In this document: piece by piece, positions 1 through 5,117 of the stretch
Position numbering within the stretch: the first letter of the stretch is position 1
Layout of the letters: each line of letters starts with the position of its first letter
Assembly (NCBI GenBank): GCA_002683155.1
Contig: NYST01000032.1
Span: 1 to 5,822, forward strand
DNA length: 5,822 nt
Source: Methanobacteriota archaeon
GTDB lineage: Archaea; Thermoplasmatota; Poseidoniia; Poseidoniales; Thalassarchaeaceae
Reading direction: 5' to 3'
Made by a program: the position numbers and the translations under genes
The notes under the pieces: generated by a model
Seen by the model: the letters and a program-made list of their open reading frames with translations, nothing else
The model's database searches: none
Told to the model about the DNA's origin: nothing

Positions 1-172
1 CTCGTTCCCCTATCAGATTAGCCTCTTCAAGCGATAATTCGATTACCTCTTCTCCATTCCAGCGGCCAATGAGGGAAGAACGACCAGTCGAATGGTGGAA
101 GGAAGGCGCCGTGGAAGGAGCGCCTGAGTCGATACCGATCAGACCTCCGGGATCGAATGCAATCGATCCCAT
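1..172 (-). CDS. Partial CDS, N-terminus only; possible EndA-type tRNA-splicing endonuclease
   Basis: An ATG at 172-170 on the minus strand opens a frame with no stop for 57 codons to the left edge, so only the N-terminus is present. The first 30 residues are Gly/Ser/Pro-rich and look disordered (beginning MGSIAFDPGGLIGIDSG). Residues 34-57 (LIGRWNGEEVIELS, then LEEANLIGER) resemble the N-terminal domain of archaeal tRNA-intron endonucleases, which usually read L-x-G, a short strand, then an EEA-x-x-L-x-x-R-G-x-x-G helix. The single base left at the edge is G, compatible with the expected next Gly. This is a weak match over a short stretch. That a gene is here is more certain than its identity: the neighbouring gene diverges, and a promoter-like palindrome lies about 26 bp upstream of this ATG. 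The catalytic domain would lie outside the window. Confidence 0.45.
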   Translation of the reverse strand, partial: MGSIAFDPGGLIGIDSGAPSTAPSFHHSTGRSSLIGRWNGEEVIELSLEEANLIGER

Positions 173-189
173 GGCACATAACCCATTCC

Positions 190-205
190 ACGAATTCCAA
201 TTCGT
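190..205. promoter_or_regulatory. Palindrome in a divergent promoter region
   Basis: ACGAATT-CC-AATTCGT is an inverted repeat with perfect 7-bp arms and a 2-bp centre, in the 52-bp gap between the left-edge gene and the DUF805 gene. Its centre (197.5) is about 26 bp from the minus-strand ATG and about 28 bp from the plus-strand ATG. In leaderless archaeal genes the TATA box sits at this distance. It is not a good TATA consensus in either direction. It could be a bidirectional promoter core or an operator covering both promoters. Confidence 0.45.
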
Positions 206-224
206 TCCGAGGCCAGAACACGCT

Positions 225-617
225 ATGTCATTCATGGACTCAATAGAGAGCGTAATCCGGAACTTCGTAAATTTCAGCGATCGAGCCTCGAGGTCGGAGT
301 ATTGGTGGTTCCAACTATTCTTCGTCGTCGCCCTTGCGACCGCCGATTTCATAGATGTAATGATGGGTGAATTAGCCGAAGTTCCATTCAATTGGTTCGG
401 CACTATTGTCTTCTTTGGTCTAATCATCCCAAACCTAGCGGTACATGTGAGGAGACTCCACGATCTCGGGTACTCCGGTTGGTTCATCTTGCTGGTGTTT
501 ATTCCCTGCGTAGGGTCGATAATCGGATTAGTCATCCTTGTCTTTATGGCGGTTGAAGGGCAATCTCAGATAAACGACTACGGAACCGTTCCCACCAACA
601 CAATCGTTCGAGAGTGA
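225..617 (+). CDS. DUF805 family small inner-membrane protein
   Basis: This 130-residue membrane protein carries the DUF805 hallmarks. Residues 17-29 read FSDRASRSEYWWF, where the family usually has F-x-GRASRSE-[FY]-WWF, so Asp replaces the usual Gly. Residues 77-86 read RRLHDLGYSG, the conserved RRLHD-x-G-x-SGW turn. The end, EGQSQINDYGTVP, matches the common G-x-x-G-x-N-x-YG-x-x-P tail. Hydrophobic segments lie at about 29-47, 57-74 and 86-111, the last possibly two short helices. The family function is unknown. The ATG at 225 was chosen because homology begins just after it; the open frame extends upstream to 69, but that part is antisense to the divergent gene and looks random. A second in-frame ATG at 234 is possible. 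The methyltransferase gene follows after 39 bp and may be co-transcribed. Confidence 0.85.
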   Translation: MSFMDSIESVIRNFVNFSDRASRSEYWWFQLFFVVALATADFIDVMMGELAEVPFNWFGTIVFFGLIIPNLAVHVRRLHDLGYSGWFILLVFIPCVGSIIGLVILVFMAVEGQSQINDYGTVPTNTIVRE

Positions 618-627
618 AACCGAAAGC

Positions 628-636
628 AGATTAATC
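628..636 (+). promoter_or_regulatory. Weak TATA-like element before the RNA methyltransferase gene
   Basis: AGATTAATC lies in the 39-bp gap after the DUF805 gene and is centred about 25 bp before the GTG at 657. The match to an archaeal TATA box is loose, and the gene could simply be read through from DUF805. Confidence 0.25.
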
Positions 637-656
637 CAGAGCCGAACCAGCGGTAC

Positions 657-1376
657 GTGCAGCGTTGTGGCGTGACAGAGGTCTCCAAAGCCCTGGAAAC
701 GGAGGAAGTCACTCTAATCCTCTTCCACAGGGGGTCAAGTGACCCCGAAGCAACTAGGCTGAGGGATTTGGCTGAGGAAAGAGGAATCGCGGTTCGCGAG
801 TCCTCCAAGTCGGACATGTGGAGGATGTCCCGTGTCAACGACGGGGAAAACCCACCTCCGATACTTGCACTAGTTGGGAGGAGGCCAGACGCAACAGTCG
901 ATGAGATACTGTCCTCCGGGGGTCTGTGCTGGCTTCTCGATGGAGCACGATATCCGGTCAACATCGGCTTCACCATCAGAACTGCAGAAGTCAGTGGGGC
1001 TCAGGCCGTTTTCGTCGACGGATCTCTGAATCACGCCGAGAAGAAGGCTGCAAGACGGGCATCAATGAAGGCTCACAGGTTCATGCCAGTGCATTGGGTG
1101 GACGGGAAGGAACTGGTCGATATGGCCAAGGAAGCCGACTTCCGAGTCATTTCATTGGAGGATACCGGTGAAATAGGGCCATGGGAAGAGGATCTGACTG
1201 GGAACGTGCTCCTCGTCATCGGGGGGGAGCATGACGGGATCTCCGATCACGTCCTGAAGGCGTCTGATTCTGTTCTCAGGGTCCCAATGTCCGGATTCGT
1301 ACCTTCGTACAACCTACAGGCACCCATGGCAGTAGTAGCGGCCGAGGCCCTAAGGCAGCGTAATCCAGAGTCCTAG
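657..1376 (+). CDS. SpoU/TrmH (SPOUT) family RNA 2'-O-methyltransferase
   Basis: A 239-residue SPOUT-class enzyme predicted to transfer a methyl group from S-adenosylmethionine to a ribose 2'-OH of rRNA or tRNA. Residues 1-60 form a likely RNA-binding domain of the L30e-like kind. The trefoil-knot catalytic domain follows at about 88-235. Motif 1 is N102-IGFTIRTAEVSG, containing the catalytic-type Arg. Motif 2 is LLVIGGEHDGIS (185-196). Motif 3 begins VPMSGFVPSYNLQAP (209-223). Motif 3 is unusual: the common S-L-N-V-S-x-A is here SYNLQAP, with the Asn kept. No ATG is available: an in-frame TGA at 615-617 limits the start, leaving GTG at 657 or GTG at 672. A TATA-like GATTAATC about 25 bp upstream slightly favours 657. 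The target nucleotide cannot be told from sequence. The stop overlaps that of the convergent acyl-CoA dehydrogenase. Confidence 0.87.
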   Translation: MQRCGVTEVSKALETEEVTLILFHRGSSDPEATRLRDLAEERGIAVRESSKSDMWRMSRVNDGENPPPILALVGRRPDATVDEILSSGGLCWLLDGARYPVNIGFTIRTAEVSGAQAVFVDGSLNHAEKKAARRASMKAHRFMPVHWVDGKELVDMAKEADFRVISLEDTGEIGPWEEDLTGNVLLVIGGEHDGISDHVLKASDSVLRVPMSGFVPSYNLQAPMAVVAAEALRQRNPES

Positions 1377-2518
1377 AAGGAACTCTCTAACTCTCTGCTG
1401 ATGATCATCCTCTGGATCTGGCTGGTTCCCTCGAAAATCTGGTAAATCTTAGCTCCCCTCATCCTCCTGGCCACGGGGTACTCCTCTGAGTAGCCGTACC
1501 CTCCAAGGACTTGGACTGCATCGGTAGTTACCTCCATGCATATGTCCGCAGCGAACCTCTTCGCATGCGCCGACTTCAGAGTAGCTTTTTCTCCCGAGTC
1601 TAGGGCATTGGCAGCACTTAGTGTGAGGAGCCTAGCTGCCTCTATCTTGGTAGCCATGTCAGCTAGAATGAATGAGATTGACTGATGCTTGGAAATAGGC
1701 TTCCCGAAGGTCTTCCTCTCCTTAGCATATGTCCATGCCTCCTCCATCGCGCCCCTGGCGTTTCCGACCGCCGCCGCCGCCACTGCAGGCCTCGAGTGGT
1801 CAAATGCCCTCATCGCATTCATCCATCCGCCATTCTCCACTCCTCCGACCAGATTTGATGCGGGGACTCTGACATTGGTGAAATTCACGCCTCTGGTGTC
1901 GGAGCACCTCTGACCCATGTTCTCCTCCTTCTTGCCGAGTTCTATTCCCGGCGTGTCAGCATCGACGATGAAACCGCTTAGGCCCCCGTATCCGGCTTCT
2001 TTGTCGGTGTATGCTAGGACGAAGAACCAGTCTGCGTAACCCGCACCTGAGATCCATGCCTTGCTTCCGTTAATCACGTAGTCATCACCATCCCTGACAG
2101 CCTCGGTCTTCAGGGACTGGACATCAGAGCCAGCGTCCGGTTCGGTCACACAATATGCCGCGAGCTTCCCCGAAGCCACCCTCCCCAGGTATTCCGACTT
2201 CTGCTCTTCTGTCCCTCCTGTGAGGATCGGGAGTGATGCAAGCATAGTGTGGTATGACGCCGTACCGAAACCCGGATCTCCTCTGGAGAGCTCCTCGCAG
2301 ATTATCATCTCGTCAACAGTAGACATGCCAGCCCCACCGTACTTCTCGGGGATGGTAACATTCAGCAAACCCAACTCGTGGGCCTTCGAAATCGCATCCA
2401 GCGGATATGTCCCGCTCTTGTCCCATTCCTCCGCATTGGGACTCACTTCCTCGTCACAGAATTCCCTTGCCATATCACGTATCATAATCTGCTCTTCACT
2501 GAGACGGAAGTCGACCAT
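1373..2518 (-). CDS. Acyl-CoA dehydrogenase
   Basis: A 381-residue FAD-dependent acyl-CoA dehydrogenase of normal family length, expected to form the alpha,beta double bond of an acyl-CoA and pass electrons to ETF. The order is N-terminal helical domain, middle beta domain, C-terminal helical domain. Signature 1 is YCVTEPDAGSDV (122-133). Signature 2 is QVLGGYGYSEEYPVARR (336-352), where the usual Asp of the following RDAK is Gly (MRGAK). E363 in IFEGTSQIQR sits at the catalytic-base position of short/medium-chain enzymes. KERKTFGKPI and DHSRP (FAD and substrate region) are also present. Chain length and branching preference cannot be told. The ATG at 2518 is preferred over an in-frame GTG at 2539 because homology starts at VDFRLSEEQ and a TATA-like box sits 25-27 bp upstream. 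It diverges from the nitronate monooxygenase-like gene across 96 bp. Its stop shares the CTAG at 1373-1376 with the RNA methyltransferase stop. Confidence 0.95.
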   Translation of the reverse strand: MVDFRLSEEQIMIRDMAREFCDEEVSPNAEEWDKSGTYPLDAISKAHELGLLNVTIPEKYGGAGMSTVDEMIICEELSRGDPGFGTASYHTMLASLPILTGGTEEQKSEYLGRVASGKLAAYCVTEPDAGSDVQSLKTEAVRDGDDYVINGSKAWISGAGYADWFFVLAYTDKEAGYGGLSGFIVDADTPGIELGKKEENMGQRCSDTRGVNFTNVRVPASNLVGGVENGGWMNAMRAFDHSRPAVAAAAVGNARGAMEEAWTYAKERKTFGKPISKHQSISFILADMATKIEAARLLTLSAANALDSGEKATLKSAHAKRFAADICMEVTTDAVQVLGGYGYSEEYPVARRMRGAKIYQIFEGTSQIQRMIISRELESSF

Positions 2519-2539
2519 GCGACATCCAGCGAATGGCAC

Positions 2540-2547
2540 TATTTGAG
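2540..2547 (-). promoter_or_regulatory. TATA-like box of the acyl-CoA dehydrogenase gene
   Basis: Read on the minus strand the sequence is CTCAAATA, one mismatch from the common archaeal form CTTAAATA. Its centre is about 25 bp before the ATG at 2518, the spacing expected for a leaderless transcript, and there is no Shine-Dalgarno sequence before that ATG. Confidence 0.5.
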
Positions 2548-2577
2548 TAGTTTCGGGAGGCGCTCATCCACATCAAC

Positions 2578-2587
2578 TGTTATTTCT
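2578..2587 (+). promoter_or_regulatory. Weak TATA-like element before the nitronate monooxygenase-like gene
   Basis: TGTTATTTCT is the most AT-rich stretch upstream of the ATG at 2615, centred about 32 bp before it. This would give a leader of only a few bases. The match is loose. Confidence 0.3.
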
Positions 2588-2614
2588 CATCCTTTCTTCC
2601 GGAATTTGATTCGC

Positions 2615-3589
2615 ATGGTGGAAAACAGGCTAATCGAGCATACTGGGACCGAGTTCCCGATAATTTGTGGGGCGATGTACCCATGTTCCAACCCCGAACT
2701 GGTCGCAGCAGCAGCGAATGGTGGAGGGATGGCCATCATTCAACCAGTCTCTTTGACTGTAGTCCACGGCTTTGACAAGCCCGACCTGAATCAGGGCCTG
2801 ATCGACGGCATCCGTTACATCAGGTCGAAGACGGATAGTCCGATAGGGTTCAACGCCCTGATAGAGAAGGGCAACGACAAGTACCTGCAGAGGATGTCCG
2901 AGTGGATAGACATAGCACTGGACGAGGGAATCAGGTTCTTCGTGACCTCCTTGGGAAAACCAGACTGGGTCTGCGATAAGGTGCACTCAAGAGGGGGATT
3001 CGTCTACCATGACGTAACAACCCGATTCCATGCCGAGAAGGGAGTCGAGTGCGGCGTAGATGGCCTGATTTGCGTTAACAACAGGGCAGGAGGGCATCTG
3101 GGTACCGACAGCATGGAGGAGATGCACGCATCCCTCTCCGACCTGGGGCTGCCTCTGATTTGCGCGGGCGGTATCGGCAGCGAGAGAGAGTTGAGCGATG
3201 CTCTCAAGATCGGCTATGACGGAGTCCAGATGGGAACTCGATTCATCGCTACCGAGGAGTGCTCGATGCCAGAAGGATACAAGCAGGCCATAGTGGGAGC
3301 AAGCGAGGGGGATATCGACTGGACAGTCAAGCTCACTGGAATCCCAGTATCGGTGATCAAGACACCAAACTACCGCAGGGAGAACCCATGGATCGTCCGC
3401 GCCCTCCTCTCAGGCCGATTCAAGCACCGGACTCGGTGGCTGATGAACACAATCTCATTCAGGAGATGGAGGCGGATGTCCAGCGGGAAGAAGTCATCCG
3501 ACATCTGGTCAGCAGGAAAGAGCGTCGGAACGATCGAAAGCGTTGAGTCTGCAACCACGATAATGAGGAGACTCGGCGAGGCACTATGA
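2615..3589 (+). CDS. Nitronate monooxygenase / 2-nitropropane dioxygenase family FMN protein
   Basis: A 324-residue FMN-binding TIM-barrel protein. Residues 14-30 (FPIICGAMYPCSNPELV) match the first strand and loop of the family. NNRAGGHLG (155-163) matches the G-x-E-AGGH-x-G motif, with H161 at the catalytic-His position; Asn-Arg replaces the usual acidic residue. LICAGGIGS (181-189) and DGVQMGTRF (202-210) are the FMN-phosphate loops. The C-terminus contains an Arg-rich stretch at about 267-292, then IWSAGKSVGTIESV (297-310), typical of the family's closing helix. Known relatives oxidise alkyl nitronates, but the fold is shared with FabK-type enoyl-ACP reductases, so the substrate is uncertain. 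The ATG at 2615 starts homology at once; the open frame upstream is antisense to the acyl-CoA dehydrogenase. The last 6 bases overlap the stop of the convergent small membrane gene. Confidence 0.88.
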   Translation: MVENRLIEHTGTEFPIICGAMYPCSNPELVAAAANGGGMAIIQPVSLTVVHGFDKPDLNQGLIDGIRYIRSKTDSPIGFNALIEKGNDKYLQRMSEWIDIALDEGIRFFVTSLGKPDWVCDKVHSRGGFVYHDVTTRFHAEKGVECGVDGLICVNNRAGGHLGTDSMEEMHASLSDLGLPLICAGGIGSERELSDALKIGYDGVQMGTRFIATEECSMPEGYKQAIVGASEGDIDWTVKLTGIPVSVIKTPNYRRENPWIVRALLSGRFKHRTRWLMNTISFRRWRRMSSGKKSSDIWSAGKSVGTIESVESATTIMRRLGEAL

Positions 3590-3829
3590 GAACAAACCGG
3601 GCCACTTTCGCTTCATTCCTCTGAAGATCACCCTCGAGACCACCATGGAAGTGAGTAGGAAAGCCACAGATGCCCAAGCGGGAGCCTCCCCACTAGTCGC
3701 GAGGAGGTAGGTGACAACCAGAATACCGGCCCCGTAGACCGCACGAAATGCCGAGAAGACCAAGAAAGCCCGGAACGCTTTGCTCTCCAGCACCCTCTCC
3801 TTCAATGAAGTGTTCGCGGACTCTCCCAT
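3584..3829 (-). CDS. Small two-helix membrane protein of unknown function
   Basis: This 81-residue protein is not one I can name. The N-terminus (about 1-17) is polar and charged. Hydrophobic segments at about 20-45 (AFLVFSAFRAVYGAGILVVT and following) and 50-69 (PAWASVAFLLTSMVVSRVIF) look like two membrane helices, and the tail is basic (RGMKRKWPG). The gene lies 72 bp downstream of the ZIP transporter on the same strand and may be co-transcribed with it, but no shared function is shown. The stop overlaps that of the nitronate monooxygenase-like gene by 6 bases. Only one Met (ATG at 3829) fits as a start, and the frame is closed upstream by a TGA at 3850-3848. Membrane-like composition and tight packing argue that it is real. 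Confidence 0.7.
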   Translation of the reverse strand: MGESANTSLKERVLESKAFRAFLVFSAFRAVYGAGILVVTYLLATSGEAPAWASVAFLLTSMVVSRVIFRGMKRKWPGLFS

Positions 3830-3851
3830 ATGCTCAGGGTCAAGCAGTCAT

Positions 3852-3870
3852 TCACTACACTTAGTCGTGA
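3852..3870. promoter_or_regulatory. Imperfect dyad between the transporter and small membrane protein genes
   Basis: TCACTAC-N5-GTCGTGA has arms matching at 6 of 7 positions. It lies in the 72-bp gap downstream of the ZIP gene and about 23-41 bp before the start of the small membrane gene. It could be an operator or a weak transcript-end hairpin. No convincing TATA box accompanies it, and the rest of the gap shows nothing further. Confidence 0.25.
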
Positions 3871-3901
3871 CTTAACAGCATCCATCACATTACATTGCCA
3901 A

Positions 3902-5053
3902 TTAGTGCCCATGTTCTATTAGGCCCGCAGCATCGGCTCCGAATAGTATTACGACCATGATAAACACCCCAACTAGGACATTGATCATGGCTTCTCGCCC
4001 CGTCTCCGGGTTGTGTATGTCAGGGAGGGTGTCTACGGCCGCCACATACAGGAAAGTGCCCGCAGAGAAAAGCATAGCTAGGGCAATCATATGTTCGTCC
4101 AAACCCTCGAGCGCATAGAACGAAACAACGATCATCAAGGGAGTTGCGATTGAGAACAAGACGACGTCCCTGATGGAGTCATTCCTATCTTCCCTCTCGT
4201 GCATCGAGAACACCCCTAGGCTGAATGCCGCTGGGACCTTGTGGATTAGTACAGCCAGCGCCACTGCAGCAGTGACTGCTTCTGAGGACCCGGCTGCAGC
4301 AGAGCCTATCGCGAGGCCATCTGCGGCAGAGTGCAGCGAGAGTCCCAGAACCAGTAAAAAGGGAGCAACACCATGATGGATGTGCTGGTGACCATGCTCG
4401 TCCTCGTGGTCGTGGTGCTCCTCGTGAACGGCATGACCTATCCCGGAGCCCTCGAGAACTAGCATAAGCACGAAGCCAGCTAGTACTGCTAATCCAATTG
4501 CCAGACTCTCCAGAGTTTCCTCCTCCTCAGCCCCATGCCCTTCTTCGTGAGCATGCGAGGTAACAATCCCCTCGATCTCCTCGATTCCAGTCGAGGCGTT
4601 TATCTCTCCTGACTCTACTTCTTCGATGACGTGCTCAATGCTTTCGGATAGTGATGCCTCATCTTCTCCCTCATGGGCATCCTCGTCATGGTCATCATCA
4701 GAGTGCTCTTCATGACCTCCGAGAAGCTCCTCTATCTCTTCGATCGCCTCGGAAGCCGAGATATCACCATGTTCCAATTCGAGTATTACCAGGGCTGTAG
4801 CACCAGCCAAAGCCCCCTCGTCGACGTGCTCCTCGTGACCATGCTCTTCATGACCTCCAGAAGCCAAATCGAAACCCTCTGGAATGACTACGAGTACTGC
4901 AGACGCCAATAGAATCCCGGAAGCCACACCTGTGATTTTTCGTAGACTGTCCTTATTCGCCTTCATTCCACTTAATATTGGGGTCAAACCTCCAATCAGG
5001 GCTAATATCAGTGTTAGTGCAATCAATTCACTCGGCAGACTCGCATCGGACAT
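3902..5053 (-). CDS. ZIP family (SLC39A9/ZIP9-like) metal transporter with His-rich loops
   Basis: A 383-residue transporter with eight predicted membrane helices at about 8-29, 39-59, 182-201, 229-253, 257-280, 294-314, 321-343 and 354-377. ZIP proteins move Zn2+ or related divalent metals into the cytosol. The TM4 motif is LSLHSAADGLAIG (238-250, with H241 and D245) and the TM5 motif is HKVPAAFSL (271-279). The HK-x-PAAF form, VIPEG after TM2, AMLFSAGTFLYVA in TM7 and an H-x-H C-terminus all match the ZIP9 branch; in that branch the second Glu of the usual HEIPHE is absent. Histidines cluster at 68-76, 114-127, 167-173 and 207-227. The last is the usual TM3-TM4 cytosolic His loop. The others sit in an unusually long TM2-TM3 loop (60-181) that holds a duplicated acidic module and should face outward. 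The ATG at 5053 has a TATA box about 27 bp upstream. It diverges from the NikR-like regulator. The metal is not proven. Confidence 0.93.
   Translation of the reverse strand: MSDASLPSELIALTLILALIGGLTPILSGMKANKDSLRKITGVASGILLASAVLVVIPEGFDLASGGHEEHGHEEHVDEGALAGATALVILELEHGDISASEAIEEIEELLGGHEEHSDDDHDEDAHEGEDEASLSESIEHVIEEVESGEINASTGIEEIEGIVTSHAHEEGHGAEEEETLESLAIGLAVLAGFVLMLVLEGSGIGHAVHEEHHDHEDEHGHQHIHHGVAPFLLVLGLSLHSAADGLAIGSAAAGSSEAVTAAVALAVLIHKVPAAFSLGVFSMHEREDRNDSIRDVVLFSIATPLMIVVSFYALEGLDEHMIALAMLFSAGTFLYVAAVDTLPDIHNPETGREAMINVLVGVFIMVVILFGADAAGLIEHGH
4553..4630 (-). repeat. Second copy of the acidic module in the ZIP loop
   Basis: Encodes residues 142-167: VIEEVESGEINAS, then TGIEEIEGIVTSH. 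It aligns without gaps to residues 89-114 at a 53-residue offset, with 14 of 26 identities counted by eye, including G, I, AS, IEEIE and the final His. Confidence 0.7.
4704..4720. repeat. 17-bp exact direct repeat, copy 1
   Basis: TGCTCTTCATGACCTCC occurs here and again at 4842-4858, 138 bp (46 codons) apart, inside the ZIP gene. Read on the minus strand both copies encode GGHEEH, at residues 112-117 and 66-71. Synonymous positions are identical too, which suggests recent duplication or gene conversion. Confidence 0.65.
4712..4789 (-). repeat. First copy of the acidic module in the ZIP loop
   Basis: Encodes residues 89-114: VILELEHGDISAS, then EAIEEIEELLGGH. It is the partner of the copy at residues 142-167. 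Each copy predicts a short amphipathic helix rich in Glu/Ile, followed by a His cluster. The pair fills most of the TM2-TM3 loop. Confidence 0.7.
4842..4858. repeat. 17-bp exact direct repeat, copy 2
   Basis: Partner of 4704-4720, encoding GGHEEH at residues 66-71 of the ZIP protein. Its 46-residue spacing differs from the 53-residue spacing of the acidic modules, so it is not just part of that duplication. Confidence 0.65.
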
Positions 5054-5076
5054 GAGACTGGCCGGAAATTATTACA

Positions 5077-5084
5077 TATTTAAG
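5077..5084 (-). promoter_or_regulatory. TATA box of the ZIP transporter gene
   Basis: Minus-strand CTTAAATA is a very good archaeal TATA box. Its centre is about 27 bp before the ATG at 5053, which predicts a leaderless transcript. No Shine-Dalgarno sequence is seen. Confidence 0.65.
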
Positions 5085-5088
5085 AAAT

Positions 5089-5096
5089 GTTATTAA
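5089..5096 (+). promoter_or_regulatory. TATA-like box of the NikR-like regulator gene
   Basis: GTTATTAA is centred about 26 bp before the ATG at 5118, which fits a leaderless transcript and supports that start over the GTG at 5103. Confidence 0.5.
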
Positions 5097-5117
5097 TTAC
5101 TTGTGCATACCAGAGCC

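Larger units (their letters stand above)
5064..5100. promoter_or_regulatory. Candidate operator: imperfect dyad between the ZIP and NikR-like genes
   Basis: The core is ACAT (5074-5077), 9 bp, ATGT (5087-5090), centred on 5082. Further symmetric pairs are found outward (5072/5092, 5071/5093, 5069/5095, 5067/5097, 5066/5098, 5064/5100), broken by mismatches. It covers the TATA boxes of both genes, so a bound regulator would block both. The region is AT-rich, so some symmetry is expected by chance. Confidence 0.4.

Noticed and set aside
27..221. 64-codon minus-strand open frame with a GTG start
   Set aside because: It overlaps in another frame the better minus-strand frame beginning with ATG at 172, and its protein is rich in Trp/Arg/Phe with no recognisable pattern.
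69..224. N-terminal extension of the DUF805 gene
   Set aside because: DUF805 homology starts near 225; the upstream 52 codons are antisense to the left-edge gene and cross the divergent promoter.
578..976. 132-codon minus-strand open frame
   Set aside because: It lies antisense to the RNA methyltransferase, which has clear family motifs; the protein is Ser/Arg-rich without any domain.
2519..2539. GTG start seven codons upstream for the acyl-CoA dehydrogenase
   Set aside because: The family N-terminus matches the ATG at 2518, and the TATA-like box at 2540-2547 would sit immediately against the GTG.
2378..2614. 79-codon extension of the nitronate monooxygenase-like gene
   Set aside because: It is antisense to the start of the acyl-CoA dehydrogenase and runs through the intergenic promoter region; the family homology begins right after the ATG at 2615.
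4398..4876. CRISPR-like or satellite array from repeated CTCCTCGTG/TCATGACC strings
   Set aside because: The repeats follow codons for His, Glu and Asp in one coding frame; spacing is irregular and there are no unique spacers between constant repeats.
4673..4912. 79-codon plus-strand open frame inside the ZIP gene
   Set aside because: It is antisense to the His/Glu-rich loop; its openness follows from that repetitive composition.
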